Counted from the stretch's first letter, positions 42,749 through 50,953 are shown. The stretch: 64,000 nt of DNA from Fibrobacterota bacterium (GCA_023436205.1 JAEZKC010000097.1:111358-175357), one strand, 5' to 3'. Program-made: numbers and translations. The notes: generated from the letters alone by a model not told the origin.

Positions 42749-42944
42749 AGTCCGTCCCGAAAGATCGTCCCGAAAGATACCGGGAGGATTTAATGTCGGA
42801 TCGATAGGCTCTGATGCCTATTGTTGATGGCTTTTCAGAGCGAGAGCGGGGATGGTGGCCTAGGAGGCGTCTTCGCCGTTAACAATTAAACTGCATAAAA
42901 GGATAAAATTCCGTCCCTAAAGTTTAGATAAATAGTCCGTCCCC
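42749..42944. repeat. REP-like elements on the right of the RAYT gene, inverted
   Basis: AGTCCGTCCC at 42749-42758, CCGTCCCTAA at 42911-42920 and AGTCCGTCCCC at 42934-42944 are reverse complements of the left-hand elements. A tandem 13-base repeat (CGTCCCGAAAGAT, 42753-42765 and 42766-42778) overlaps the first. The 505-base spacer 42517-43021 holds no gene that I can support. Confidence 0.75.
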
Positions 42945-43021
42945 CTCCGGCCCTGGCTAAAGTATATTAATGACAGCCAGTCAGTATTCTTGCAGAAATT
43001 GCTTTCGTGAAGGGAGAGAAC

Positions 43022-43450
43022 ATGCATTGCAGAAATTGCGGAAAAGAGGTGGACCCCAAGGCCGTTGCCTGTCCATCATGCGGTTTTCCGCCAAATTCAG
43101 AGAGGAAATACTGCCCCAACTGTGGTACTGAAACGCAACCTCAGCAGGTATTGTGTGTTAAATGCGGTACAAGCCTGGGCTCGTCTTCCAGTTCGGTGGA
43201 CAAGACCAAAGTGGCTGCCGGGTTGTTAGGCATACTCCTTGGCTGGGCGGGAATTCACAAATTTTACCTTGGCTATACCAGAGAAGGCCTCATTATGTTG
43301 CTGGTTTCCATTCTGGGGGGGATCATTACCTGTGGAGCTGCAACAGGGGTGATCGGCATTATTGGCCTGATTGAGGGAATTCTTTATCTGACCAGAAGTG
43401 ATGAAGAATTCCAGCAGATGTATGTGCAGAGTCACAAAGGATGGTTTTAG
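43022..43450 (+). CDS. Double zinc-ribbon TM2-domain protein
   Basis: The 142-residue protein has two N-terminal zinc ribbons ('CRNCGKEVDPKAVACPSCG' and 'YCPNCGTETQPQQVLCVKCG'), a Ser linker, and a TM2 domain ('LLGWAGIHKFYLGYTREGLIMLLVSILGG...IIGLIEGILYLT'). The chosen ATG 43022 has AAGGGAGA just upstream; the earlier GTG lies within that site. Function is unknown; the ribbons should face the cytosol. A weak hairpin (43476-43499) follows. Confidence 0.85.
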   Translation: MHCRNCGKEVDPKAVACPSCGFPPNSERKYCPNCGTETQPQQVLCVKCGTSLGSSSSSVDKTKVAAGLLGILLGWAGIHKFYLGYTREGLIMLLVSILGGIITCGAATGVIGIIGLIEGILYLTRSDEEFQQMYVQSHKGWF

Positions 43451-43475
43451 TAATCTTGATACGTTGTTGATAAAT

Positions 43476-43499
43476 GGGCCGAATCTGATGATTTGGCCC
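43476..43499 (+). terminator. Weak hairpin after the TM2/zinc-ribbon gene
   Basis: GGGCCGAAT (43476-43484) can pair with ATTTGGCCC (43491-43499) with one G:T contact. The downstream TCATGTTTTAG is only moderately T-rich. Confidence 0.4.
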
Positions 43500-43631
43500 T
43501 CATGTTTTAGAACCTGTGTGGAGAGTTTTTTTACCCTGGGGATTGATTCCAGGCTTCGGCAGAAGTTTTTTTCAGTATAGAGCTGATTTTCAGTTGTTTT
43601 CAATTCTACTATCAGGAAGAGGAGGTGGATT

Positions 43632-44357
43632 ATGCGTCCTATCACTGCTTTATTTACTACATTAATGGCCTTTTCCCTTTTGGCTCAGGATTCGGGAGAT
43701 GAGCAGAGCTCTGCCGCTCCGGCACAGGATGAACGCATACTTCTGCGTTCGATTCTGGACGGCTGCGGGCTTAAAGATGCAATGGTGGATGATGTCGCCA
43801 AAATCGAGAACGGCAGAGTCGTGACTCTTGATTTAACTAATAAGGATTATACGCATGAGGGGCTGAAGGAGTTCCCTGTTGGAATTACTCAACTAACCGG
43901 ACTCAAAGGGCTCATACTCAAGGATAACTCCATTGGTTCAATTCCTCCGGAAATCGGCAATCTGGTGGAACTTCGTGAGCTTAACCTGGCCTCAAACAAA
44001 ATTGGAAGTCTGCCTTCAGCGATCGGGAATTTGACCAAGCTTGAAAAAATGGATATCCGCTACTGTGGATTGAGCACTTTTCCGGCAGAGTTTGGCAATC
44101 TTAAAACATTGGAATCGCTACAGATGTGGGGCAATGAGTTCACTTCTCTTCCTGATTGTATTCTGGAACTTTCAGAATTGAAGGAAATCTATCTTAAGAA
44201 CAATCAGCTTACAAATCTTCCTGCAAAGATAGTGACTATGCCCAAGTTACGTTATGTAGATACTCATCTGAACAAGCTCTGCACTCTCAGTCCGGAGGTT
44301 GAGAAGTGGCTTAAGGAGCGTGACAAGCGATACCGTGAGTATCAGAACTGCAATTAA
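43632..44357 (+). CDS. Secreted leucine-rich-repeat protein
   Basis: After a signal peptide ('PITALFTTLMAFSLLAQ') and a 45-residue acidic segment come about six leucine-rich repeats of the 23-residue bacterial type ('LTGLKGLILKDNSIGSIPPEIGNL', 'VELRELNLASNKIGSLPSAIGNL', 'LKTLESLQMWGNEFTSLPDCILEL' and so on), closed by 'SPEVEKWLKERDKRYREYQNCN'. The 241 residues have no enzymatic domain, so a binding role outside the cytoplasm is likely. A very strong ribosome site (GAGGAGGTGG) suggests good translation. Confidence 0.85.
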   Translation: MRPITALFTTLMAFSLLAQDSGDEQSSAAPAQDERILLRSILDGCGLKDAMVDDVAKIENGRVVTLDLTNKDYTHEGLKEFPVGITQLTGLKGLILKDNSIGSIPPEIGNLVELRELNLASNKIGSLPSAIGNLTKLEKMDIRYCGLSTFPAEFGNLKTLESLQMWGNEFTSLPDCILELSELKEIYLKNNQLTNLPAKIVTMPKLRYVDTHLNKLCTLSPEVEKWLKERDKRYREYQNCN

Positions 44358-44365
44358 GCCTCTCG

Positions 44366-44390
44366 TGCGGAGGATTCTCCGCATTTTCTT
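44366..44390 (+). terminator. Intrinsic terminator of the LRR gene
   Basis: TGCGGAG / CTCCGCA (44366-44372 with 44377-44383) forms a stem with a short GATT loop and is followed by TTTTCTT. Confidence 0.7.
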
Positions 44391-44565
44391 CACTATACAA
44401 ACCGGTCCGCTCGAAATACCTCATTTTTGAAATAGCCTTACTGCATGTTCGTTAAACGTGCATCATAACTTTCGATAACAATTGGCTATGATTTTTGCTG
44501 AATACTTTTTATATGGTGTTTAGCGTTTAGAGTTGCACCCGTACTTTTAGCGTTGAGGTGATTAT

Positions 44566-45654
44566 ATGGTAATTGCTGTGGTGGTGCCTTGTTACAAGGT
44601 TAAACAGTATGTTTTGGAAGTTTTATCTAAAGTCGGAAGCGAAGTATCCCTAATTTATTGTGTTGATGATGGATGTCCTGAAAATTCGGGACATTATATT
44701 CAGCAGTATTCTTCCGATGGCAGGGTGAGGGTGATATTTCATGCTGTTAATCAGGGTGTTGGTGGGGCGGTTGTGACCGGTTATAAAGCTGCTATAAGGG
44801 ATGGAGCCGATATTGTGGTCAAGCTTGATGGTGACGGACAGATGGATCCGGCGATTATTCCTCAGCTTGTCAGACCGATTGTCGACGGACAGGCCGATTA
44901 TACAAAGGGAGATCGCTTCTACCTTATGGAATACCTTAAGGGAATGCCGCTGATGCGTAAAATGGGTAATGCCATGCTATCTTTCATGAACAAATTTTCC
45001 ACAGGATATTGGGATATTTTCGATCCAACGAACGGGTTCACTGCCGTAAGTGCCTCAATCCTCAAAGACCTTCCGTTGGAAAAAATTTCCAAACGTTATT
45101 TTTTCGAATCCGACATGCTTTTTCAGCTTAGCATGATCAGAGCTGTCGTGAGGGATATCCCTATGCGTGCAGTTTATCAGGGAGAGATCAGTAGTTTGAA
45201 AATCAGCCGCATTACTGGAGAGTTCCTTAATCATCACTGCGGAAATTTTTTGAAAAGAATATTCTACAGCTACTTTATCAGGAATTTTACTTTAGGATCT
45301 CTGGAGCTGCTCTTGGGGTTGATGCTGCTCATAACGGGGACCAGTACAGGACTACAGCACTGGTTTTCAAGTGTAAATACAGGGGTAATGGCTTCTGCTG
45401 GAACGGTGATGCTTTCTGCTCTCCCCATTGCAATAGGTTTTCAATTAATACTGGCCTTTTTGGGGGAGGATATAAGCATGGTACCCAAAATACCACTAAG
45501 CCTCAGCCGCAATGCAGGTTTAGTAAAGGTAAGACCTGTAGTGCTTGAAAATGAATTGATAAAAAGTGGGAGGGATCTTGCCAATACCTTTGAACAGAAA
45601 AGAATCGTGACTGGCAATAAAGCAGTTTCAGCCTTTTCCGAAAGAGAAACTTGA
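44566..45654 (+). CDS. Family 2 glycosyltransferase (polyprenyl-phosphate sugar synthase-like)
   Basis: The first 230 or so residues are a GT-A fold: 'IAVVVPCYKVKQYVLEVL', 'IYCVDDGCPENSG', 'VIFHAVNQGVGGAVVTGYKAA', and the metal-binding 'VVKLDGDGQMDPAIIPQL'. Two C-terminal membrane helices follow ('LELLLGLMLLITGTSTG', 'LPIAIGFQLILAFLG'). This arrangement is typical of enzymes that load a sugar on undecaprenyl phosphate, as in O-antigen glucosylation. The convergent GtrA gene fits that role, and the 3' ends overlap by 27 bases. GAGGTG precedes the ATG. Confidence 0.9.
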   Translation: MVIAVVVPCYKVKQYVLEVLSKVGSEVSLIYCVDDGCPENSGHYIQQYSSDGRVRVIFHAVNQGVGGAVVTGYKAAIRDGADIVVKLDGDGQMDPAIIPQLVRPIVDGQADYTKGDRFYLMEYLKGMPLMRKMGNAMLSFMNKFSTGYWDIFDPTNGFTAVSASILKDLPLEKISKRYFFESDMLFQLSMIRAVVRDIPMRAVYQGEISSLKISRITGEFLNHHCGNFLKRIFYSYFIRNFTLGSLELLLGLMLLITGTSTGLQHWFSSVNTGVMASAGTVMLSALPIAIGFQLILAFLGEDISMVPKIPLSLSRNAGLVKVRPVVLENELIKSGRDLANTFEQKRIVTGNKAVSAFSERET

Positions 45655-46095
45655 AAATAACCGGGGTAGGGAGATGGCTTTGTAGACAAACAGTTTGTAC
45701 ATGAAAAAATTCCATATTGTTATAAATACAATAACGGTGAATTTGGCTAAATGGGAATCGGTTTTCAGAACGGATATTAGCAAGTAAAGTATGGTGCTGG
45801 AAACGAGCAGGTTAAATGCATAGAGAGATGAGTATTTGAGCAGCTGTGGAATAAGTTTTCCATTCGATTTGAATACCCAAATTCTATTAAGTGAAAAACT
45901 TAGGAAAAATCCAAGAGCGCTTCCAAGGAAATGTCCGAAAAGCTGCGGATAGGGGATTGTTATTTCTTTTGATAGAGGTGCAAATTTCAAAAAAACTGCA
46001 TATACTACATAATCAACCGCGAAGCAGGCTGAACCAATTAAGAGAAACCGGAGGAATTCTTTTTCAATCAATATAGATAACTGTACTTTCCTCAT
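45628..46095 (-). CDS. GtrA-like flippase membrane protein
   Basis: The 155 residues form four membrane helices with the GtrA signature: 'FLRFLLIGSACFAVDYVVYAVFL', 'FGHFLGSALGFFLSFSLNRIWVFKSNG', 'LLKYSSLYAFNLLVSSTILYLLI' and 'FITIWNFFMYKLFVYK'. GtrA proteins are thought to flip polyprenyl-linked sugars across the inner membrane. It has a good ribosome site (GGGAGA). It faces the glycosyltransferase gene, and the last 27 bases of both coding regions are shared. Confidence 0.88.
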   Translation of the reverse strand: MRKVQLSILIEKEFLRFLLIGSACFAVDYVVYAVFLKFAPLSKEITIPYPQLFGHFLGSALGFFLSFSLNRIWVFKSNGKLIPQLLKYSSLYAFNLLVSSTILYLLISVLKTDSHLAKFTVIVFITIWNFFMYKLFVYKAISLPRLFSSFSFGKG

Positions 46096-46237
46096 TCTTA
46101 TCTCCCTCTAAAACCTTGGATTTTACCGGCTTTCATATTTGAGCAAATAAAGTGCCGCATGGAAATATTTTCCGCACTAGTAGGTTTTCTGTTTGCTGTG
46201 CTTTTTAGGATGGAGTGCGAGAGGAGGGGGGTCAGCC

Positions 46238-46888
46238 ATGAAAAAAAACAGTGCAGTTGTCCCGGTTACTTTAATTCTTCTGATTCTGGTTTTGAGGGTA
46301 ACTGCTGTAGAAAACACTTTTGGTCTGAAAATGGGAAGTGGGCTGTCCACCTGGTGGGGGCAGGATGCCGATATGAGCCAAGCTACAAAGAAGCAGAAGA
46401 TAATCAAAGCCTTGGCTGGATACTACAGAGCTGCTTTAACTGACCGGTTCTCAATTCAGATGGAAGTAATGTACACGGGGAGGGGTATCCATTATGAGCA
46501 TTTGGACTCGGAGCTCGGAAACAGCAGGGAAACGGTTCAGCTCGATTATCTCGATTTACCTCTTTTAACAAAGCTGACGATACCTGATCGCTATACCCGT
46601 ATCGAGTTTTATAGCGGTCCGGTTTTATCCTGTATAACTTCCGCGACTCATATTTTGGAAACGGTTGGCAGCAAGACATCGGAAGACATCAAAAGCAGCA
46701 TGCAGCCATTTGACCTGGGGTTTACTTTCGGAGGGGCAATGGGGGTTATTGTGAGATCGGGAACTATTATCTATGAACTAAGGTATACGGTTGGACTGAT
46801 TAACAATCAGAAGCGTTTGGAAGGTGTTCAACCAAACATCAGAAATGGTGTATTTCATTTCCTGATGGGCTACGAGTACAATTTTTAA
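46238..46888 (+). CDS. PorT-like outer-membrane beta-barrel protein
   Basis: ATG 46238 has GAGGAGGGGGG upstream, so earlier in-frame codons are rejected. The 216 residues show a signal peptide, then 'TFGLKMGSGLSTWWGQDADMSQ', 'FSIQMEVMYTGRG', 'VQLDYLDLPLLTKLTIP', 'RIEFYSGPVLSC', 'DLGFTFGGAMGV' and 'YELRYTVGLINNQ', ending 'FHFLMGYEYNF'. The 'LDYLDLPLLTK' block and the final aromatic residue are typical of the PorT/outer-membrane barrel family. Function is unknown. Confidence 0.8.
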   Translation: MKKNSAVVPVTLILLILVLRVTAVENTFGLKMGSGLSTWWGQDADMSQATKKQKIIKALAGYYRAALTDRFSIQMEVMYTGRGIHYEHLDSELGNSRETVQLDYLDLPLLTKLTIPDRYTRIEFYSGPVLSCITSATHILETVGSKTSEDIKSSMQPFDLGFTFGGAMGVIVRSGTIIYELRYTVGLINNQKRLEGVQPNIRNGVFHFLMGYEYNF

Positions 46889-46970
46889 TTGTTGAAGTTG
46901 ATAGTTATAGAAAATAATGAAAAATGCGAAAATTTATCTCTTTGTGGGTTTGTCCGGGGAGGAAGAAGAA

Positions 46971-46994
46971 AAGCCGCATTTTTGCGGCTTTCTT
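46971..46994. terminator. Bidirectional terminator between the barrel gene and hisG
   Basis: AAGCCGCA (46971-46978) and TGCGGCTT (46983-46990) form a strong stem. Plus-strand TCTTTTGTG follows on one side, and minus-strand TTTTCTTCTTCC on the other, so it can end both convergent transcripts. Confidence 0.8.
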
Positions 46995-47002
46995 TTGTGT
47001 AA

Positions 47003-47872
47003 TCAGGCAATTATTTTGTTGACCGGGTATTCTACAATCCCGGAGGCACCAGCTCTTTTCAATAATGGAATTACATGCTTTGTCTGCTGGAATGGAAGAA
47101 TGGTTTCAACAGCACACCAGCTTCTGTCAGACAAGTGAGAAACCGTGGGGTTGTGCAGTGCGGGAAGGATTTTCAGGATCTGTTCGAGATTCTGCTCTTC
47201 CACATTACACTTAAGACCCACAAAGTTTTCTGCATCAAGAGTTCCATGCAGAAGCATTGTAAGATTCTCAAGCTTCCCTCGCTTTTCCTCATCAGCCCAG
47301 GCTTTTTTGTTGGCGATTATAACCGTGCAGGTTTCCATCAGCACATCAATAATGCGCAAACGGTTGGCTCTGAGAGAAGAACCGGTTTCTGTAATATCCA
47401 CAATGGCATCAACAAGTCTGGGAGGTTTTACTTCCGTAGCACCCCACGAGAACTCGACATCCACCTTTACGCCCTTTGAATCAAAGTAGCGCTGAGTGGT
47501 ACCGACCAGTTCTGTGGCGATGCGCTTGCCGTTAAGATCTTCGGCTTTCTGAAATGGTGAAGATTCCGGCACAGCCAGAACCCAGCGGCATTTTTGTCTT
47601 GAAGACTTGCTGTAGCGCAGTTCAGTGACTTCCTGCACATCAACATTGTTTTCCGCCACCCAGTCCTGACCGGTTATACCAGCATCGATGATACCCTGCT
47701 CAACATAGCGGGGAATCTCCTGGGGACGCATAACTATCAGATCAAGTTCCGGATCATCACAGCTGGGGTAGTAGGACCGTTCGCTGCGTTTGATATGGAA
47801 GCCGGCCTTGTTTAAAAGGCCGACTGTGGATTCTTCAAGACTACCCTTGGGCAAACCTAACGAAAGTTTCAT
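47003..47872 (-). CDS. hisG: ATP phosphoribosyltransferase, long form
   Basis: HisG catalyses the first step of histidine synthesis. The 289 residues contain the two catalytic lobes ('LSLGLPKGSLEESTVGLLNKAGF', 'GITGQDWVAEN', 'IATELVGTTQRYF', 'VDAIVDITETGSSLRANRLRII') and the C-terminal ACT-like regulatory domain ('FVGLKCNVEEQNLEQILKILPALHNPTVSHLSD') of HisG-L, normally the site of histidine feedback. One base separates its ATG from the etfA stop codon, so it is translated after etfA. Other his genes are elsewhere. Confidence 0.96.
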   Translation of the reverse strand: MKLSLGLPKGSLEESTVGLLNKAGFHIKRSERSYYPSCDDPELDLIVMRPQEIPRYVEQGIIDAGITGQDWVAENNVDVQEVTELRYSKSSRQKCRWVLAVPESSPFQKAEDLNGKRIATELVGTTQRYFDSKGVKVDVEFSWGATEVKPPRLVDAIVDITETGSSLRANRLRIIDVLMETCTVIIANKKAWADEEKRGKLENLTMLLHGTLDAENFVGLKCNVEEQNLEQILKILPALHNPTVSHLSDRSWCAVETILPFQQTKHVIPLLKRAGASGIVEYPVNKIIA

Positions 47873-47873
47873 G

Positions 47874-49073
47874 CTATTTTCCCAGTTTCTCCTTGAATGC
47901 TTTGGTGAGTTCGGGTAGAACCTGCAGAGCGTCGCCTACAATGCCCAGGTTTGCGATCTGGAAAATGTCGGCACTGGGGTCCTTGTTAATGGCAATGATG
48001 AAGTCTGAAGATTGCATGCCGGCCATGTGCTGGACTGATCCGGAGATACCGCAGGCGATGTAGAGTTTGGGGCACACAGTTTTACCGGTCTGACCAACCT
48101 GATGGGAGTAGGGGATCCATCCGTTGTCCACAGCTGCACGGCTGGCACCCACTGCACCGCCCAATGTTTCAGCGAGCTCACGGATCAGGGCAAAATTTTC
48201 AGGCTTGCCCATGCCGCGACCGCCGGAAACGATGATGTCGGCTTCAACGATATTGACTGTTGATTCCACTTCCTTAATAATATCCAGGATCTTTGTACGC
48301 TCGACTATTTTGGATGAGTCTACCTTTTTCACAACCACTTCACCGGTGCGGCTTTCGTCGCGGGTGGCGGCTTTCATCACTTTGTGACGCACCGTGGCGA
48401 TCTGCGGCCTGTGATGCGGAGCAATAATGGTTGCCATGAGATTTCCGCCAAATGCTGGGCGGGTTCCCAGAAGAAGCTTTCTTTCCTTGTCGATTTCCAA
48501 ACCTGTACAGTCTGCGGTAAGACCACCCCAGACACGTGCTGCCACTTTCGGAATGAAAGAGCGGCCAATGGCGGTAGCTCCGGCCAGAAGAATGGATGGT
48601 TTATCGCTTTCGACGAATTCACAGACCAGCTGTGCATAGGTGTCGTCACGGAAATGTTTGAGTTCGGGGCCATCGAAGTAGACAACTTTATCTGCACCGT
48701 ATTTGACCAGGTCTGCAGCGATGTTTTCCATTTCGGTTCCCAAAAGTACCGCTACCAGCTTTTCGCCCAGCTGATCGGCCAACTTGCGACCTTCACCTAG
48801 CATCTCAAAGGAGACTCCGGCCACGCAACCTTCATGCTGTTCGATGAAAACTGCCACATTGGCATAATCGTTTACATCGATTTTTGAGCTAGTCTCTTTG
48901 GTGATTGTGATAGCCTGGTATTTTTTGCAGGCCTCCACGCAGGCTGCGCAAAGGTTGCACTTGGCGGTATCGATCACCGCTTTCTTTTCTACGATTGAAA
49001 TGGCATTCTGGGCGCAGGATCTCACACAGAGGCTGCAGCCGATGCATTTTTCAAGACTGACTTGGATTCCCAT
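47874..49073 (-). CDS. etfA: Electron transfer flavoprotein alpha subunit with N-terminal ferredoxin domain
   Basis: The first 60 residues are a 2[4Fe-4S] ferredoxin ('CIGCSLCVRSC' and 'CNLCAACVEAC'). The next 340 are EtfA: a nucleotide-fold domain ('VAVFIEQHEGCVAGVSFEMLGEGRKLADQLG', 'LLAGATAIGRSFIPKVAARV') and the FAD domain ('VSGGRGMGKPENF', 'GAVGASRAAVDNGWIPYSHQVGQTGK', 'GISGSVQHMAGM'). Ferredoxin-fused EtfA occurs in anaerobes in electron-bifurcating or acyl-CoA dehydrogenase complexes; no dehydrogenase gene is nearby. It follows etfB by 14 bases. Confidence 0.95.
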   Translation of the reverse strand: MGIQVSLEKCIGCSLCVRSCAQNAISIVEKKAVIDTAKCNLCAACVEACKKYQAITITKETSSKIDVNDYANVAVFIEQHEGCVAGVSFEMLGEGRKLADQLGEKLVAVLLGTEMENIAADLVKYGADKVVYFDGPELKHFRDDTYAQLVCEFVESDKPSILLAGATAIGRSFIPKVAARVWGGLTADCTGLEIDKERKLLLGTRPAFGGNLMATIIAPHHRPQIATVRHKVMKAATRDESRTGEVVVKKVDSSKIVERTKILDIIKEVESTVNIVEADIIVSGGRGMGKPENFALIRELAETLGGAVGASRAAVDNGWIPYSHQVGQTGKTVCPKLYIACGISGSVQHMAGMQSSDFIIAINKDPSADIFQIANLGIVGDALQVLPELTKAFKEKLGK

Positions 49074-49087
49074 TGTGTGCGCCCCTC

Positions 49088-49876
49088 CTATTTAACAACG
49101 CCGAGATTCAGGATTGTTGATGCTGCCTTCTGGACCAGTTCAGGGAGTTCTCCGCTGATTTTTTCTCCGCCGCTCTTTCTTTCGGGAACAAAGGAGCGGA
49201 ACACCTGGGTGGGGCTGCCCTTGAGACCCAGACGGTCCGGATCAACCTGCATACTTGCGGCATCGATTTTTACGATCTGTGCCGATTTTGCCTTCATCTT
49301 TCCCTTGAGGGATGCCATGCGGGGGGTGTTGATCTCCTTTACCACGGTGATAAGTCCGGGTAGAGGCATCTCCACCAGATCATAACCCTCTTCCATAAGA
49401 CGCTGTACTTTGATGGAGGAAGAGGTGATTTCCTCTATTTTTCTGACCCAGGCCACAAAGGGGATATTCAGCATTTCAGCCACACCGGGACCGACCTGTG
49501 CTGTGTCACCATCAATGGCCTGCTTGCCGCAGATGATCAGGTCTACCTGACCCAGAGTCTGGATCGCTTTGGAAAGTGTATAGGAGGTCGCCCAGGTATC
49601 AGAACCCGCAAAAGCTCTGTCTGAAACCAGAATACCTTCATCGGCACCCATGGAAATGGCAGTGCGCAGCGCGGCATCCGCCTGAGGAGGACCCATGGTG
49701 ATCACTTTCACCACGCCACCTACTTTTTCCTTAATTCTGATAGCCTCTTCGATTGCGTATTCATCAAAGGGGTTGACTACTGCTTCCACCCCGTCGCGGA
49801 TAAGTGTGCCGGTTTCAGGATTAATCTTCACCTGAGTTGTGCCGGGCACCTGTTTAATGCAGACTACAATGTTCAC
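49088..49876 (-). CDS. etfB: Electron transfer flavoprotein beta subunit
   Basis: The 262 residues begin 'MNIVVCIKQVPGTTQVKINPETGTLIRDGVEAVVNPFDEYAIEEAIRIKEK' and contain 'VITMGPPQADAALRTAISMGADEGILVSDRAFAGSDTWATSYTL', 'LIICGKQAIDGDTAQVGPGVAEML' and the recognition loop near 'MEEGYDLVEMPLPGLITV'. The start codon is GTG 49876 with GGAGGAT 7 bases upstream. It leads the etfB-etfA-hisG unit. Confidence 0.96.
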   Translation of the reverse strand: MNIVVCIKQVPGTTQVKINPETGTLIRDGVEAVVNPFDEYAIEEAIRIKEKVGGVVKVITMGPPQADAALRTAISMGADEGILVSDRAFAGSDTWATSYTLSKAIQTLGQVDLIICGKQAIDGDTAQVGPGVAEMLNIPFVAWVRKIEEITSSSIKVQRLMEEGYDLVEMPLPGLITVVKEINTPRMASLKGKMKAKSAQIVKIDAASMQVDPDRLGLKGSPTQVFRSFVPERKSGGEKISGELPELVQKAASTILNLGVVK

Positions 49877-50157
49877 TGTAGCATCCTCCTTGCGGATTTA
49901 AACTGATTCCTAAAGAGCGTATACTGTTTTTTGAAAAGAAGCAAAATATAGTTGTTGAGCATTTTTGAGGCAATCGGGAATAAAGCATGGGTGGTGAAAT
50001 ATGGGGAAAATGTCGACCATGGTGGTTGCAGCATCCTTCCTAATTTGTTTAGTGGTAAAAAGTTACGTGATTGTGAGGAATTGAAAGAGGGGAAGATGGA
50101 GTACGGAAAGGAAGTTTGTTTTATGATGCGAATTTTTGCTGAAAGATCAGAGAGGGT
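49877..50157. other. Intergenic stretch with no supported gene
   Basis: A 72-residue open frame (49952-50170) ends inside a REP element and has no recognisable domain or good ribosome site. Only the upstream region of etfB and this open frame are visible. Confidence 0.5.
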
Positions 50158-50292
50158 GGGGACGGACTAATCTTTTCTGGTTATGACCCATAAGGCCGTC
50201 CCTAACTGAAGGTAGTGACTGGTGGGCCCAGTGATTTGAAATGAACCGATTAGTCCGTCCCCTTATCAGATGAACCGATTAGTCCGTCCCCT
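50158..50292. repeat. REP-like cluster with two copies 29 bases apart
   Basis: GGGGACGGACTAATC at 50158-50172 faces CCGTCCCTAA at 50196-50205. A 23-base element including AACCGATTAGTCCGTCCCC is then present twice, at 50241-50263 and 50270-50292, with identical sequence and a 29-base period. A fragment TCCGTCCG follows near 50300. This is the densest group of the element in the window. Confidence 0.85.
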
Positions 50293-50641
50293 CAGAATCC
50301 TCCGTCCGAAAATGTCCACCTCCCTTGAACATGCTGTTTGCACTGAACTCCGTCCCGTTTCGTTCCATTATTCCTATATAGCAGCAATCATAGGTGCTTA
50401 CAATATCCTTTTGACCGTCACCATCCAGATCAGCGATGCCGATATTCTGGTTGTAGCCGCTGTAGTCATTGCGGCTGGTGTGGTCATCCACCTGGCCGTC
50501 GAATATAATTTTACAGATAAGAAGGAGGGGTGCTGATGGCAACTTTGTCAAGACCACACCTTCAACTCCAGGCCGTTTCCGATTATGAATCGAAGGGGAA
50601 AAATTGTAGGAGGAGACCCTCATATTATACTGGCCGGGCAA
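50279..50641 (-). pseudogene. Remnant of a VCBS/FG-GAP repeat protein cut by a REP element
   Basis: The minus-strand frame contains 'NIGIADLDGDGQKDIVSTYDCCYIGIMERNGTEF', a clear calcium-binding FG-GAP/VCBS repeat of secreted beta-propeller proteins. There is no signal peptide, an in-frame stop lies directly upstream, and the 3' end runs into the REP cluster, which supplies the final Gly-Thr-Asp-stop. About 120 residues remain of a protein family normally several hundred long. It is most likely a decayed gene. Confidence 0.6.
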
Positions 50642-50722
50642 CTAAGGCAATGTGTGGAGTAAATAGACAGCAATGATTTTTTTAACAAGTTTTACTGATG
50701 TAACGTAAGGTAAGCCTCACTT

Positions 50723-50953
50723 TCAGGTTGATTTCTTTTCATCATCTTTGCGCAGCTCATCCGGGCGGTGTATGGCTTCCTTGCCTGATTTATCGCTCCT
50801 GACCCGGTACTCCGGATTCTCTTCAGAAGCTGCCACGGTATGTTTTTTTATGTGAGTTCGTGAAGTAACTTTTTCAACCACTTCGCCTTCTGTAGGTCCC
50901 TGCGGGGTATCCCACTTTACATGGTCACCTTTTTTGAATCTCTTGTGTTTCAT
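50723..50953 (-). CDS. DUF2945 (HVA1/TUDOR-like) small protein
   Basis: This 76-residue basic protein matches the DUF2945 family over its whole length: 'FKKGDHVKWDTPQGPTEGEVVEKVTSRTHIKKHTVAASEENPEYRVRSDKSGKEAIHRPDELRK'. The family has an SH3/Tudor-like fold and no proven role in bacteria. It sits alone between the FG-GAP remnant and the giant kinase. Confidence 0.88.
   Translation of the reverse strand: MKHKRFKKGDHVKWDTPQGPTEGEVVEKVTSRTHIKKHTVAASEENPEYRVRSDKSGKEAIHRPDELRKDDEKKST

Noticed and set aside
49952..50170. 72-residue open frame between etfB and the REP cluster
   Set aside because: No domain or convincing ribosome site, and it ends inside a repeat.
50241..50292. Two repeat copies 29 bases apart as a CRISPR array
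   Set aside because: Only two units with 6-base spacers, no cas genes, and the repeat is the REP element found elsewhere.
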